Below, in pieces: positions 26,401 through 32,981 of a stretch of 64,000 bases of DNA. Both the position numbers and the translations under genes were made by a program. Origin of the DNA: Echinometra lucunter (Eukaryota; Echinodermata; Echinoidea; Camarodonta; Echinometridae); NCBI GenBank assembly GCA_029962745.1, contig CM057151.1:35883624-35947623 (forward strand), in the 5' to 3' direction. Position 1 is the first letter of the stretch. The number at the start of each line of letters is the position of its first letter. The notes below the pieces were generated by a model. That model had not been told where the DNA came from. It saw only the letters and a list, made by a program, of their open reading frames with translations, and made no database searches.

Positions 26401-29400
26401 CAATGAGAGGGGCAGTAAGGCCAATCAAAAGGGCATCCATGGCCATGCCCTTGGTGGCCTTGGATTAATTCAAGTCTTGCGTGTCCTAGGGAACCCTGTG
26501 AGTACTGAAGTCTCCTTAATATGCAGCATGACCATGCCTTACCATTTCTGTGTCTGCACGACATTCCAGAACGCAGGCTTGCCTTGGTGGCATGGCCCCT
26601 CTGTGGCTTGCTTATATAGGCCATAGAAACGTTTCATCAGCTCATATGATGGTTGAAATGGTCCTGCAGGAAGAGGACACAGAGAATATATAGAGTAATA
26701 CATAGAAGAAAGGAAGTCAGTGGTGGTCACATATTTAGGTACGGACATGGGTTAGGGACGAATAACATTAATAGCAAAATTTACATCTGCAATGTGAAAG
26801 CGCATTTTACAAGGATCTCGTGCGAGAGTTTGCAGGATAGCTATAGCCAGCTGAAATAGTCAGAAAATTCCACTTTATCAAAGCAACAAAAATCAGATAG
26901 AAGAAACCATATGGAAATACTGCATGTATATTTCATTCTCCTATAAGAGAACAAACAATTATTGTCATAAGAATTTTGTTGAATTTTTTCTGATGTGTCT
27001 ACTGGCCTCTTCAAAAGTAGAGGTCAATCACCCAACAAACTGACACAATGTCACAGGCTGTCTCCAGATGGTTCCAAGGATGAATATGATTTCACATGTT
27101 TGAATATTTCACAAAACAGAATATTTTAACTGTAATGGACCTATGAATTAAACCAGAAACTACAGCTGATAATTTTTCAATTAATATAAATATTCATTAA
27201 AGTGGGCAAGGGTATTTATACCCTCGCATTCAGGAGTGGGCAAGGGTACTCGTACATGTACTGTATGCAGGTGTTAGGGGCTTTAGGCACTCAGTCTCTG
27301 GCACTCATCCTGTGTACACGGTCAATGAATTGACCTCGTCCCGCAAACGTGACAAGTATGTACCGAAACTACATAGCATGCTTTTCTATTGGTTATTCGA
27401 CGGCATGCTGTCGACCTACAAGTCTGATAAGCATCAGTTTTCTTCTTAAAATTCACCATTTTCAGCTCATTCATCAGATATGAAGCAGAAAGGGGAAAAT
27501 TGACAGCCTCAGGAACATTGCTGGTAAGTAAAATCAAAACTTTTCTTGTCTTTTGTAGAAGATCTAAGTCAAAGTATTTCGCGTTCACGTTTAGTTTTGC
27601 TATTCAAAACGCCGTTTTGACCTACGGGTGGTCTCAGGGGAGCATTTGTGCATGTATTTATGTTGGGCTGTGTAAATTCTTGCGGCGGTTGACCGCCATC
27701 CTAGGCTATAGTTGAAGATGTAAATCACAATAAGAAGCAATATTCTAGAAAAATATCAATGTTAACATTACTTAAAGTTAACAGTTAATCACCTTGTCCT
27801 TGTCTTGATGCAGTTAAAATTAGATCTACAGGCTCTGAGGTGTTGTGGCTCAGTGGATAAGTCTCTGGACTTTGAACCCCGAGGTCTGTTGTTCGAATCC
27901 CTGCCGCGACACTAATGTCCTTTGGCAAGACATGAATCTACATTTGCCACGTCTTTCGGACGGTGACGTCAAAGGTCGGTCCCAGACGTAAAAAATCAGA
28001 ATTGATTGATACACGTCTGTAAAAACCCAATTCACCACCACCATCATCTGGTGTGCGGCCGCTTAAAGGGATTTTGCTGATTATATTTATCAATCAAAGA
28101 CTCACACATAGTTCAATACCATCAATGCAGACTCCAAATACTTGCTAATTAAATAGAAGGCAAACTTAAAATTATTGACCAATTATGTGGTCAGTAGTGT
28201 CCATTTTTCAAAACGGTGTTAGGGGTCCTGTGTGCAGCCGCCCCTACCCCGGTGGGCGGCCGCCTATCATTTGGCGAGCATTTAGCGCCATATTTGTGAC
28301 TAAGTGAACAAAATCAATATTAAATTTCATACTTTACACACCAATACTTTATGAAAAGTAATTAATAATATTCTGTAGAAACCCATAAAATCTGTCAAAG
28401 TGATGAGCTTATCAAATGCCATGCAAAAAAAAAAAATGAAGGCAGAGTACAATCTCCTACAAAAACCTGCATTTTGTACACGTTTTACATAGGGTGGCCG
28501 CTCACCAGACCCATCTAGAAAAATGGTTCTGGTGAGCGGCCACCCCATGTAACTTTTTCTCTGGTGGTGTAAATGAGAATTTCTGCAGCAAAATATGGAC
28601 CATTGACTTCATTATCTTAAATAAAAATCAAATCAGTTATCAAATTGAACAAATAAAGCTTATGTATTGGCTTCAGTACGTCAAAGTTTCTTAACTTAAA
28701 AGTTAAGAAACTGCCATTTTTCTGTCCTTGATTACTGGTGTCGATTTCTAGCATGTCTAGTGATGTTGAGTGAGACTCATTTATGCTTACTGCTTTCGCT
28801 GAGTATGTTTTTTGATGCACTAGAACCTCCCTGAGACTGCCAAAGTTAATTTTTGAAGGGATAGATCTATCAAGACATGAATCTACAGTGAGGAAACAAA
28901 TTAACAACAAGAATGAACTTGATGGACTATGATGGATACTTGAACTTTTCTTCACCTACTTGGAAGTAAAATGAGAGGGACTGATTAAATCTTCTTTCAT
29001 GGATGCTCTCTAGAACTGTATGTCATGTTCATATACTATTAACTTTTTTTATATACTTAACTTTATATTTACTCTTATACCTGAACGTGAAATGAGAGGA
29101 GTTGGTTATATTTTATTTCATGAAGAGATTTCTCTTAAAGATTATATTCCCCTTTAGGAGACCCCACTGTTTGACTTTGAATATATTTAAAAACATTGTA
29201 GAGCATTCATGATTTTTTTTCTTAGATTACAAGTTTAAAAAAAAATAAATAAATAAAGAATAAAAGAAAAAAATCATGGATGCTCCCGATACTGCTATAT
29301 CATGTTTGTATAAACTTTTTAAAAAAATATTTACTCAATGTCTCTAGACATTCATGTAACTACGTTGACTTATTACTTTGTATTTTCTCTTTTTTCACAA

Positions 29401-32103
29401 CATATGTTTTGTTGATACATGTAATATACTGGGTAATAAACGCTTTAAGAAGTTACCTTCAGTTATGTATTGCAATAATTCAAAATTAAATTCATTAAAA
29501 GATATAGTAGAACATTTTAATTCTTATTTTTTGAATACCGGTAAGAAAATTGCGGATAATATTCCTCCTGTGAGTGTGTCATTTGATTCTTTCTTAACGA
29601 AATATAAATCACCAAACTCTTTGTTTCTCAGACCTACTTCTCCAAATGAAATATTAAAAACTGTTTCTTCTTTAAATGCTTCAAAATCAAGTGGCCCCGA
29701 TGGTATAGATCCTAAAGTTATAAAGAAATCTATACATTATTTCATTGAACCTCTATGCTTTATATTTAATGCCTCAATTTGTACAGGGGTCGTGCCTAAT
29801 CATCTGAAATTTGCAAAGGTAGTACCAGTTTTCAAAAAAGGGAATGCAAATGATTTAACTAATTATAGACCAATTGCTATCCTTCCTTTATTTGCTAAGA
29901 TTCTTGAAAAAATAATTCATAAACGTTTATATACATTTTTACAGGTGAATAATATTTTAACTGATGCTCAATTTGGTTTCAGAAAAAAATTCTCGACTGC
30001 ATTAGCTGTTTCTAATTTATGTACTTATATTCAAAACGAACTTAAAAAGGATAATTTTTGTATTGGGCTGTTTATGGACTTGTCAAAGGCATTTGACACC
30101 ATTGACCATCACATACTACTAAAAAAACTTGATTCTTGTGGTGTCAGAGGTCTTGCCCTTAAATGGTTTGAAGATTATCTATCTCACAGAAGTCAATATG
30201 TGATGGTCAATGGTGTCAAATCCTCCATACAGAATCTCAACTGTGGTGTCCCTCAAGGATCTGTCTTGGGCCCTCTCTTGTTCCTTATATATGTAAATGA
30301 TATTATCAAATCTTCTTCTCTTCTTAAGTTTTCCCTGTTTGCCGACGATACTTGTGCACTTATGAGTAACAGTAACATAAACACACTTGTCTTGTCGGTA
30401 AACAGGGAAATAGCAAAAGTCTCTACCTGGTTCAAAGCCAATAAATTATCTCTGAACATAGCCAAAACAAACTATATTATATTTAGATCAAGGAACAAGA
30501 GAGTGCCCAATGACTTATCACATATTAAAATTGATAATCTTGTAATTTCTAAATTGAAGAATATAAAGTTTCTTGGGGTTACTTTTAATGAGACCATGGA
30601 TTGGAGCATACACATATCAGAAATTTGTAAATCTTTATCTAAATATGTTGGTATCTTATATAAATTGAAATTTGTATTACCTACTAATGTTTTATATATT
30701 CTTTATAATAGCCTTATCTTGCCACATCTGAATTATTGTAACTATATTTGGGGTAACACTTACAAATCACACCTTCTAAAACTACATATTCTACAGAAAA
30801 AATCGATCCGACTAATTACAAAATCCCATATGCAAAGTGCAAGTAAACCCCTTTTCAAAAAGAATAATATTTTGCCTTTACATGAGCTAATTACTTTAAA
30901 TACTTTAATCTTTATGCACTAAGTTAAACATGGGATTTTTCCTTTGAAATATTGCAATATGTTTTCACTCAATTCAAATGTTCATTCATATGCTACTCGA
31001 CAAAAAGATAATTTCCATGTTCCCAAAATGAGACTTTCCTCTTCTCTAAATTCACTAGCTTTTACCGGTATACAAAAGTGGAATCAACTCCCAACCAAAA
31101 GATTGCTCAACTGTATCCCGTTTTAAAAAATTATGTAGGGCCTACTTAATGGAAAATCTATAATACTGTCAGGGTTTTTGTGCATGAGTGTATGTGTGAG
31201 TGTGCTTGCGTATATGTCTGCAGATGAAGTTTGCTTTTTGAAAACTACAGTTTTTATATTTTTTGTTTTGTTTTGTCTTGTTTTGTTTTCTTCTATTTCT
31301 TGTTACTATTGTCCTCTTGGGCCATTCCCTACAAGCAATTTGCTTTTTTATGGTCCTAGCCATATTTTGTATTTTCTATTGCATATTATGTACACTGTAT
31401 GATTTGTATATTGATATTTTTTATGGTTGAATAAATTGAAATTGAAAAAAAAAAAAAATATTTTTTCAATTTTTAGTTTTTATTCACCACCGGCCGCCTA
31501 CAGGAGCACATACTAACTTTTTACTGATACTATTTTAGACTAGACTAGGTCAAGCAAAAAAACCCAAAACAAAACAAAGAAAAACAACACAAGCTGACCA
31601 ATTAAAGGCAAGAGTTCCTTTTGCGACAGCCACCCAACACGCAAGGTGTGCTTTATTTCGTTAGCAATTTGAGTAGCTGTCGCAAAGCCAAAAGGAAGTC
31701 TTTCCCAATTAAAAAACAAGCAATCAAAACAACACACAAACGATTATATACCATGCAGAAATTTGTTAAATTGTTCACTGCATTCAATGTTACGAGAAAT
31801 TGAGATATGCAGCTGCCATGATGATACTGATGATAGTGTCACCGCAACTCGCAAGCCGCCCGCGCCCCGAGTCTCTTGGGCACAAGAAGGAGGCACAGCC
31901 TTCCTTTTCAGCTGCCTCCCTTTAGTTTAAAGTTTAACAATCTGTCTCCAATTTGCAGTTTATGGATGGACGATTTGAATTCAGTTTGACCTTGAATGAG
32001 ATTTAACTTCAAATGTTTAGCTAAAGCACACAAACTCACCGTTTTTCGGAAGTTTTTTTATGACGGACACCGCCGCATCGAATTTCTCCCCGACGGACGC
32101 CAT
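7435..32103 (-). CDS. ACBD5: Acyl-CoA-binding domain-containing protein 5-like (ACBD4/5 family)
   Basis: Ten coding exons, all GT-AG with matching phases: 32103-32040, 26663-26543, 23251-23179, 20818-20635, 17914-17675, 16634-16495, 12106-11974, 9631-9464, 8338-8067, 7653-7435. They give 1614 nt, or 537 residues plus stop. Residues 1-90 form an acyl-CoA-binding domain (KKLPKNGPFQPSYELMKRFY, then YKQATEGPC and KWQAWSVLGDM). Residues 262-268 (EFCDSVD), preceded by an acidic SESESDGD, match the FFAT-like VAP-binding motif of ACBD5. Residues 430-465 are a predicted coiled coil (EQITISLERLQRDMNSVLVR). Residues 508-526 are a C-terminal TM helix after SWWPF, followed by a basic tail (RHRRARPPPR), as in the peroxisomal tail anchor of ACBD4/5. 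Family role (established): binds very-long-chain acyl-CoA at peroxisomes and tethers them to ER through VAPs. The start ATG has a strong context (A at -3, G at +4). Three exons show tandem partial duplication (separate entries). Confidence 0.93.
8067..8338 (-). CDS. ACBD5: ACBD5-like exon 9: Gly-rich region and coiled coil
   Basis: Acceptor GATCAG, donor CAG|GTAGGC; phase 1 in, phase 0 out. It encodes GYQPSDSFQNLRSS, a polyglycine stretch, then the heptad-like EQITISLERLQRDMNSVLVR LNTLETIA region that matches the ACBD5 coiled coil before the TM helix. Confidence 0.9.
8431..8525 (-). CDS. Candidate alternative (duplicated) exon 9b
   Basis: Lies between exons 8 and 9 and resembles the start of exon 9: GYQLLDSFQNVQSS versus GYQPSDSFQNLRSS. 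It has a usable acceptor (CATTCAG) and donor (GAG|GTAAAG). Its 95 nt enter in phase 1 and leave in phase 0, exactly as exon 9 does, so it could replace exon 9 and join exon 10 in frame. The protein would then lose the coiled coil. The frame after residue 14 differs from exon 9, so it may equally be a decaying duplicate. Confidence 0.4.
8880..9105 (+). mobile_element. Non-LTR retrotransposon 3' tail
   Basis: Ends with GCGCTTTATAAATTTATTATT and further ATT repeats, the same tail type as at 12480-12520. The upstream TATAAAACCCACCTTTTCCG fits a degenerate 'LKTHLF' RT C-terminus. It sits in the intron right beside exon 8, and its tail sequence was carried into the tandem array next to it. Confidence 0.55.
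9120..9530 (-). repeat. Tandem array of exon 8 end plus donor, about 107-bp period
   Basis: Four copies of a unit hold the last ~30 nt of exon 8, its donor (GCG|GTGGGT) and adjacent intron. The donor-proximal CACCGCTT lies at 9141, 9246, 9353 and 9461. Each extra copy contains a CGAAGAG AG-dinucleotide followed by 30 nt up to the donor. That would be a phase 1-1 microexon encoding GQTGQGHSSS. The units also contain a CGCTTTATAAATTTA piece that appears to come from the neighbouring LINE tail. Confidence 0.8.
9464..9631 (-). CDS. ACBD5: ACBD5-like exon 8
   Basis: Acceptor TTCCCAG and donor AGCG|GTGGGT; phase 1 in and out. It encodes a low-complexity region rich in Thr/Ser, then Gly/Gln (GSKGQQGQDGLRGQTGQG), with a short collagen-like Gly-X-Y run. 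No domain is recognised; in the family this is the poorly conserved cytosolic linker. Confidence 0.85.
10002..10587. mobile_element. Palindromic MITE, family C copy 1
   Basis: Flanked by TTAA on both sides (10002-10005, 10584-10587) with ends AGGAGAATCCAACCC and its complement. The two halves are inverted copies of each other, each carrying GATGACATCACAGATGCT, so the whole element can fold into a long hairpin. It lies in an ACBD5-like intron. A second copy lies at 11318-11906. Confidence 0.7.
11318..11906. mobile_element. Palindromic MITE, family C copy 2
   Basis: Same TTAA-bounded hairpin element as at 10002-10587, in inverted orientation, with ends AGGAGAATGCAACCCAG. It ends 68 bp from ACBD5-like exon 7. 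The short ORFs on both strands here are the two arms read in turn. Confidence 0.7.
11974..12106 (-). CDS. ACBD5: ACBD5-like exon 7
   Basis: Acceptor AATACAG after a T-rich tract, donor CATA|GTAAGT; phase 0 in, phase 1 out. It encodes QSLAHISKADSLPSVMEEEEEH and a short continuation: an acidic cytosolic linker with no known domain. Confidence 0.87.
12225..12520 (+). mobile_element. CR1/L2-type LINE 3' end (truncated)
   Basis: Encodes the typical RT C-terminal tail GDGAFSVVAPECWNSLPPEL, then LTSFKRCLKTNLF and a stop. A short 3' UTR follows, ending GCGCTTTATAAATGAAAG and ATT-type repeats. Everything upstream of this C-terminus is missing (5' truncation). Confidence 0.75.
12521..13192. other. Intronic stretch, nothing recognised
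   Basis: Lies in the intron between exons 6 and 7 of the ACBD5-like gene. Short ORFs on both strands lack recognisable domains, and no inverted termini were found. Confidence 0.4.
13193..13930 (+). pseudogene. Degenerate coding fragment, probably transposon-derived
   Basis: On the strand opposite ACBD5, an ATG reads MATPMEAESSMSRIEKRGG then a stop, and a good donor (AAG|GTGAGC) follows at 13337. After a TTACAG acceptor at 13627, a frame reads KKRIRNVDQWKPAAAKRKHR and, past two stops, CWREVEEDAEELSHSIWDMG. The order of a basic RNV-x-W-K block followed by a 'W-x-MGD' block resembles N-terminal regions of many uncharacterised, transposon-like invertebrate proteins (recollection, not searched). 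The internal stops argue for a relic. Confidence 0.4.
14109..14603. mobile_element. TTAA-flanked palindromic MITE, family D
   Basis: The left end TTAAAGGCATTGGTTAAC is mirrored by the right end GTTAGCCAATGCCTTTAA. It is 495 bp long and without coding capacity. Confidence 0.6.
15090..15650 (+). pseudogene. hAT (ZBED-type) transposase relic
   Basis: Reads VTCKHCGNRMSKRRNN and, after STTGL, a stop and NIQRRL: a decayed BED zinc finger (C-x2-C ... H). After a Pro/Gln-rich linker and a frameshift it continues MMVEDLRPFSTVENEGFQSL, then VKVLDP, the strongly conserved hAT block N-terminal to the DDE core. Stops and at least one frameshift make it non-functional. The catalytic part is missing. Confidence 0.7.
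15924..16000 (+). mobile_element. tRNA-derived SINE head
   Basis: Shows RNA polymerase III promoter boxes: box A-like GGGTGTAGTGGTTCA at about 15930 and box B-like GGATAGAATCC at 15970-15980. The spacing suits a tRNA-derived SINE. It starts after an A-run at 15895-15912. It is not a tRNA gene: the acceptor stem cannot be formed convincingly. Confidence 0.5.
16495..16634 (-). CDS. ACBD5: ACBD5-like exon 6 with FFAT-like motif
   Basis: Acceptor ATCCCTAG, donor ACG|GTAAGC; phase 1 in, phase 0 out; residues 228-274. The second half encodes SASESESDGDEFCDSVDEP: an acidic run and then an FFAT-like core with F263 at the aromatic position. It aligns with the VAP-binding 'FCDSME' segment of vertebrate ACBD5 (recalled). 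The first half is repeated three times in the intron upstream. Confidence 0.9.
16563..17205 (-). repeat. Tandem partial copies of exon 6, about 190-bp period
   Basis: After the true exon (5' half 16563-16634), three further copies of that half occur at 16753-16824, 16947-17019 and 17133-17205. Each keeps an acceptor-like CCCTAG or CTTAG and repeated intron filler. All copies lack the FFAT-coding half and the GTAAGC donor. Copy 2 has a 1-nt deletion relative to the exon. They probably act only as decoy acceptors, if at all. Confidence 0.85.
17377..17421. repeat. Poly-G tract of about 45 nt
   Basis: An uninterrupted G run in an ACBD5-like intron. On the transcribed (minus) strand it is a long poly-C. 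Its length may be unreliable in the assembly. Confidence 0.9.
17675..17914 (-). CDS. ACBD5: ACBD5-like exon 5
   Basis: Acceptor TTCATAG, donor GAAA|GTAAGT; phase 1 in and out. It encodes an acidic, disordered linker (for example GSGEEEKKEEETKES) with no domain. It corresponds to the region between the ACB domain and the FFAT-like motif. Confidence 0.88.
18245..18658. mobile_element. piggyBac-like MITE, family A, divergent copy
   Basis: Ends TTAACCCATAGACGTACAG and CTGTACTTCTATGGATTAA are perfect inverted termini at TTAA sites. The interior is clearly but distantly related to 4103-4515 (shared AAATTGGCAACAC-like segments). Confidence 0.65.
18706..19082. mobile_element. Non-autonomous element with 8-bp TSD, family E copy 1
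   Basis: Flanked by the direct repeat GTCTATAT (18698-18705 and 19083-19090). The interior has inverted segments AGGCCCCGCC and AAGGTCGACCTAAGCACC against GGTGCTTAGGTCGGCC and GGGGCCT. An 8-bp duplication suggests a hAT-class or similar transposase. A second copy lies at 20187-20608. Confidence 0.65.
19728..20157. mobile_element. piggyBac-like MITE, family A copy 3
   Basis: TTAA-flanked with ends CCCAATCCTGACAG and its near complement (CTATCCTGAATGGG). Same interior as 4103-4515, with a few substitutions. Confidence 0.7.
20187..20608. mobile_element. Non-autonomous element with 8-bp TSD, family E copy 2
   Basis: Flanked by GCTCCAAG (20179-20186 and 20609-20616). Same internal inverted segments as copy 1, plus a short internal insertion. 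Its right end is less than 30 bp from the donor of ACBD5-like exon 4. Confidence 0.65.
20635..20818 (-). CDS. ACBD5: ACBD5-like exon 4
   Basis: Acceptor TTCTCCAG, donor AGAG|GTGAGA; phase 0 in, phase 1 out. It encodes IIETMPQTEDVVTFLKVMGP and onward, corresponding to the segment just after the ACB domain in ACBD5 that ends the conserved N-terminal region. A Val/Asn/Gly-rich linker follows. Confidence 0.9.
21640..22058. mobile_element. piggyBac-like MITE, family A copy 4
   Basis: TTAA-flanked with ends CCCATTCGTGACAG and CTGTCATGAATGGG. Close match to 4103-4515 across its length. Confidence 0.72.
22366..22729. mobile_element. hAT-type MITE with perfect 8-bp TSD
   Basis: Ends CAGGGTTCTCACTAG and, on the complement, CATGGTTCTCGCTAG. 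The flanks are identical 8-mers ATAGTGAC (22358-22365, 22730-22737). The CAGGG terminus and 8-bp duplication are typical of hAT. It is 364 bp long, non-coding, and lies in intron 3 of the ACBD5-like gene. Confidence 0.8.
23179..23251 (-). CDS. ACBD5: ACBD5-like exon 3
   Basis: Acceptor CTTTCAG, donor TACAG|GTGAGG; phase 2 in, phase 0 out. It completes the ACB-domain block KWQAWSVLGDMASEEAKRLY and VEELLQ, matching the last helix of acyl-CoA-binding domains. Confidence 0.9.
23505..24069. mobile_element. Palindromic MITE, family B (full length)
   Basis: The two arms are inverted copies: AGTTTCACTGTTTCAATGAA near the left end, TTCAAACAGTGAAACTTCTA near the right. The same peptide can therefore be read on both strands. 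The right end CTTACCCT is followed by TTAA (24066-24069); the left boundary is about 23505-23510. A truncated relative lies at 5020-5371. Confidence 0.65.
24877..25973. mobile_element. hAT element of 1.1 kb with perfect 8-bp TSD
   Basis: Bounded by CTCTCTGA on both sides (24869-24876, 25974-25981). Ends are CAGCGTAGGAATA and, inverted, CAGCGTCAGAAATA: classic hAT termini. Subterminal GGGGCTA and GGGGCGAC repeats are present. The centre (about 25290-25790) differs in composition, with more CpG, and contains a short minus-strand reading frame MAQFLSSVPHTVFRVGCEMI that reaches a possible donor (AAAG|GTATTT). No transposase is recognisable. Confidence 0.8.
26543..26663 (-). CDS. ACBD5: ACBD5-like exon 2: core of the ACB domain
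   Basis: Acceptor CTGCAG, donor AATG|GTAAGG; phase 1 in, phase 2 out. It encodes GPFQPSYELMKRFYGLYKQA, then TEGPCHQGKPAFWNVVQTQK. The Tyr and Lys of YKQAT are conserved ligand-binding residues of acyl-CoA-binding domains (family knowledge). Confidence 0.95.
26750..27835. other. Intronic stretch, nothing recognised
   Basis: Part of intron 1 of the ACBD5-like gene. A GGGCAAGGGTA motif is repeated near 27205 and 27239, but no element boundary or coding sequence was found. Confidence 0.4.
27836..28100 (+). mobile_element. tRNA-derived SINE
   Basis: The head has a canonical box A (TGGCTCAGTGG, 27846-27856) and box B (GTTCGAATCC, 27891-27900), followed by a non-tRNA body of about 190 bp. The 5' head resembles a tRNA gene, but the body continues without a terminator. 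It is therefore a SINE rather than a tRNA gene. Confidence 0.7.
28491..28553. repeat. Short perfect hairpin
   Basis: The arms TAGGGTGGCCGCTCACCAGA and TCTGGTGAGCGGCCACCCCA are complementary, with a loop of about 20 nt. GC-rich GCGGCCGC motifs of the same type occur at 28055, 28226-28265 and 31490, on both sides of the LINE insertion. Confidence 0.7.
29378..31456 (+). mobile_element. 5'-truncated, decayed non-LTR retrotransposon (RT domain)
   Basis: A 514-codon frame carries a jockey/CR1-group reverse transcriptase: SSGPDGIDPKVIKK, then FKKGNANDLTNYRPIAILPL (RT fingers), DLSKAFDTIDHHILL (first catalytic Asp), GVPQGSVLGPLLFLIYVNDI and FADDTCAL (FADD catalytic box). The frame stops at 30920-30922 (TAA) and resumes in the same phase through YATRQKDNFHVPKMR. 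It then needs a frameshift near 31120 for the final SRFKKLCRAYLMENL. The endonuclease domain is absent. The 3' end carries ATTGAAATTGAAA before an A-run at 31444. Confidence 0.85.
32040..32103 (-). CDS. ACBD5: ACBD5-like exon 1: start of the ACB domain
   Basis: Encodes MASVGEKFDAAVSVIKKLPK and NG in part, matching the first helix of ACBD4/5 ('KFEAAVKVIQSLPKNG' type). The donor is ACG|GTGAGT. The start codon context (ACAATGG) is strong, and no upstream in-frame alternative is needed. Confidence 0.92.
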
Positions 32104-32284
32104 TGTTGCTTGGTGCCTAATTTGGATTGTACATGATTCGATTGTCATGCAAGATCCACAATGAGATGGCGCACCAGCTCTGCATTTTCTTGTTTTTGTC
32201 CAGCTCTAAATGGGGAGGGGCTGGGATATTGGGAGCCGGGATTGGGAGGGGATGGGGCTCGTGGGAAGGGAATGATCTAGCTTA

Positions 32285-32543
32285 CACTATGAACATGGCG
32301 GACAAAGAAAGCGGACAAAATAAACAACCTCTCATTCTACCCTTCACAATGGTTCTGGTAGTCAAAATAACATCCCTTCACAGCTATTATGTTTAATCAT
32401 GTAGTTCCAGGTGAATATGCATGTGACACCTGTTCCACATACTTTAGACAATAGCAGTGAAGGGATGTTCTTTTAAACAACCAGAACCATTGTGAAGGGG
32501 TTGTTTATTTTGTCCGCTTTCTTTGTCCGTCATGTTCATAGTG
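32285..32543. mobile_element. Harbinger-like palindromic MITE copy 1
   Basis: Long inverted ends of about 100 bp starting CACTATGAACATGGCGGACA, flanked by TTA on both sides (32282-32284, 32544-32546). A 3-bp TWA duplication fits PIF/Harbinger. It sits about 180 bp upstream of the ACBD5-like start codon. A second copy lies at 58121-58389. Confidence 0.75.
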
Positions 32544-32981
32544 TTATGAAGGCATAAATAAGCTGACCTTTTTTTAGCATGAACTATTTTCTTGTATGAC
32601 TTTTCCACCTTTTCCACCCCCCTTACCCAACCCGATCCCTGCAAGAGCGCACCCCTTTGCATTTTGTGACTTACATGCAGGCATGAGAATCTTCAGAAAA
32701 CCATGACATAACAAAGCAAAATTTCCTTTTCTCTCTCTCTCTCTCATAAGTTTGGGAAAATTAGCCCCCCCCCCCCCCCGTACCGTACATAGTAAGGGAT
32801 CGTGTGCGTTCGCAGTATTTAAAAAAAAAAATGATCCCACCCCTCAAAAAAAAAAAAAACATAGATAAATAAATAAATAAATAAATGAAAAATGATAAAA
32901 ATAGATGAAAATGTCTTCTTTGATACCACCTGAGGGGGTTTGGAGGGGAAAACAATCGGAAATCTATTATCGACCTAATTA

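Noticed and set aside
27840..27912. Possible tRNA gene
   Set aside because: Pol III boxes are good, but the acceptor stem and terminator are lacking and the sequence continues as a SINE body.
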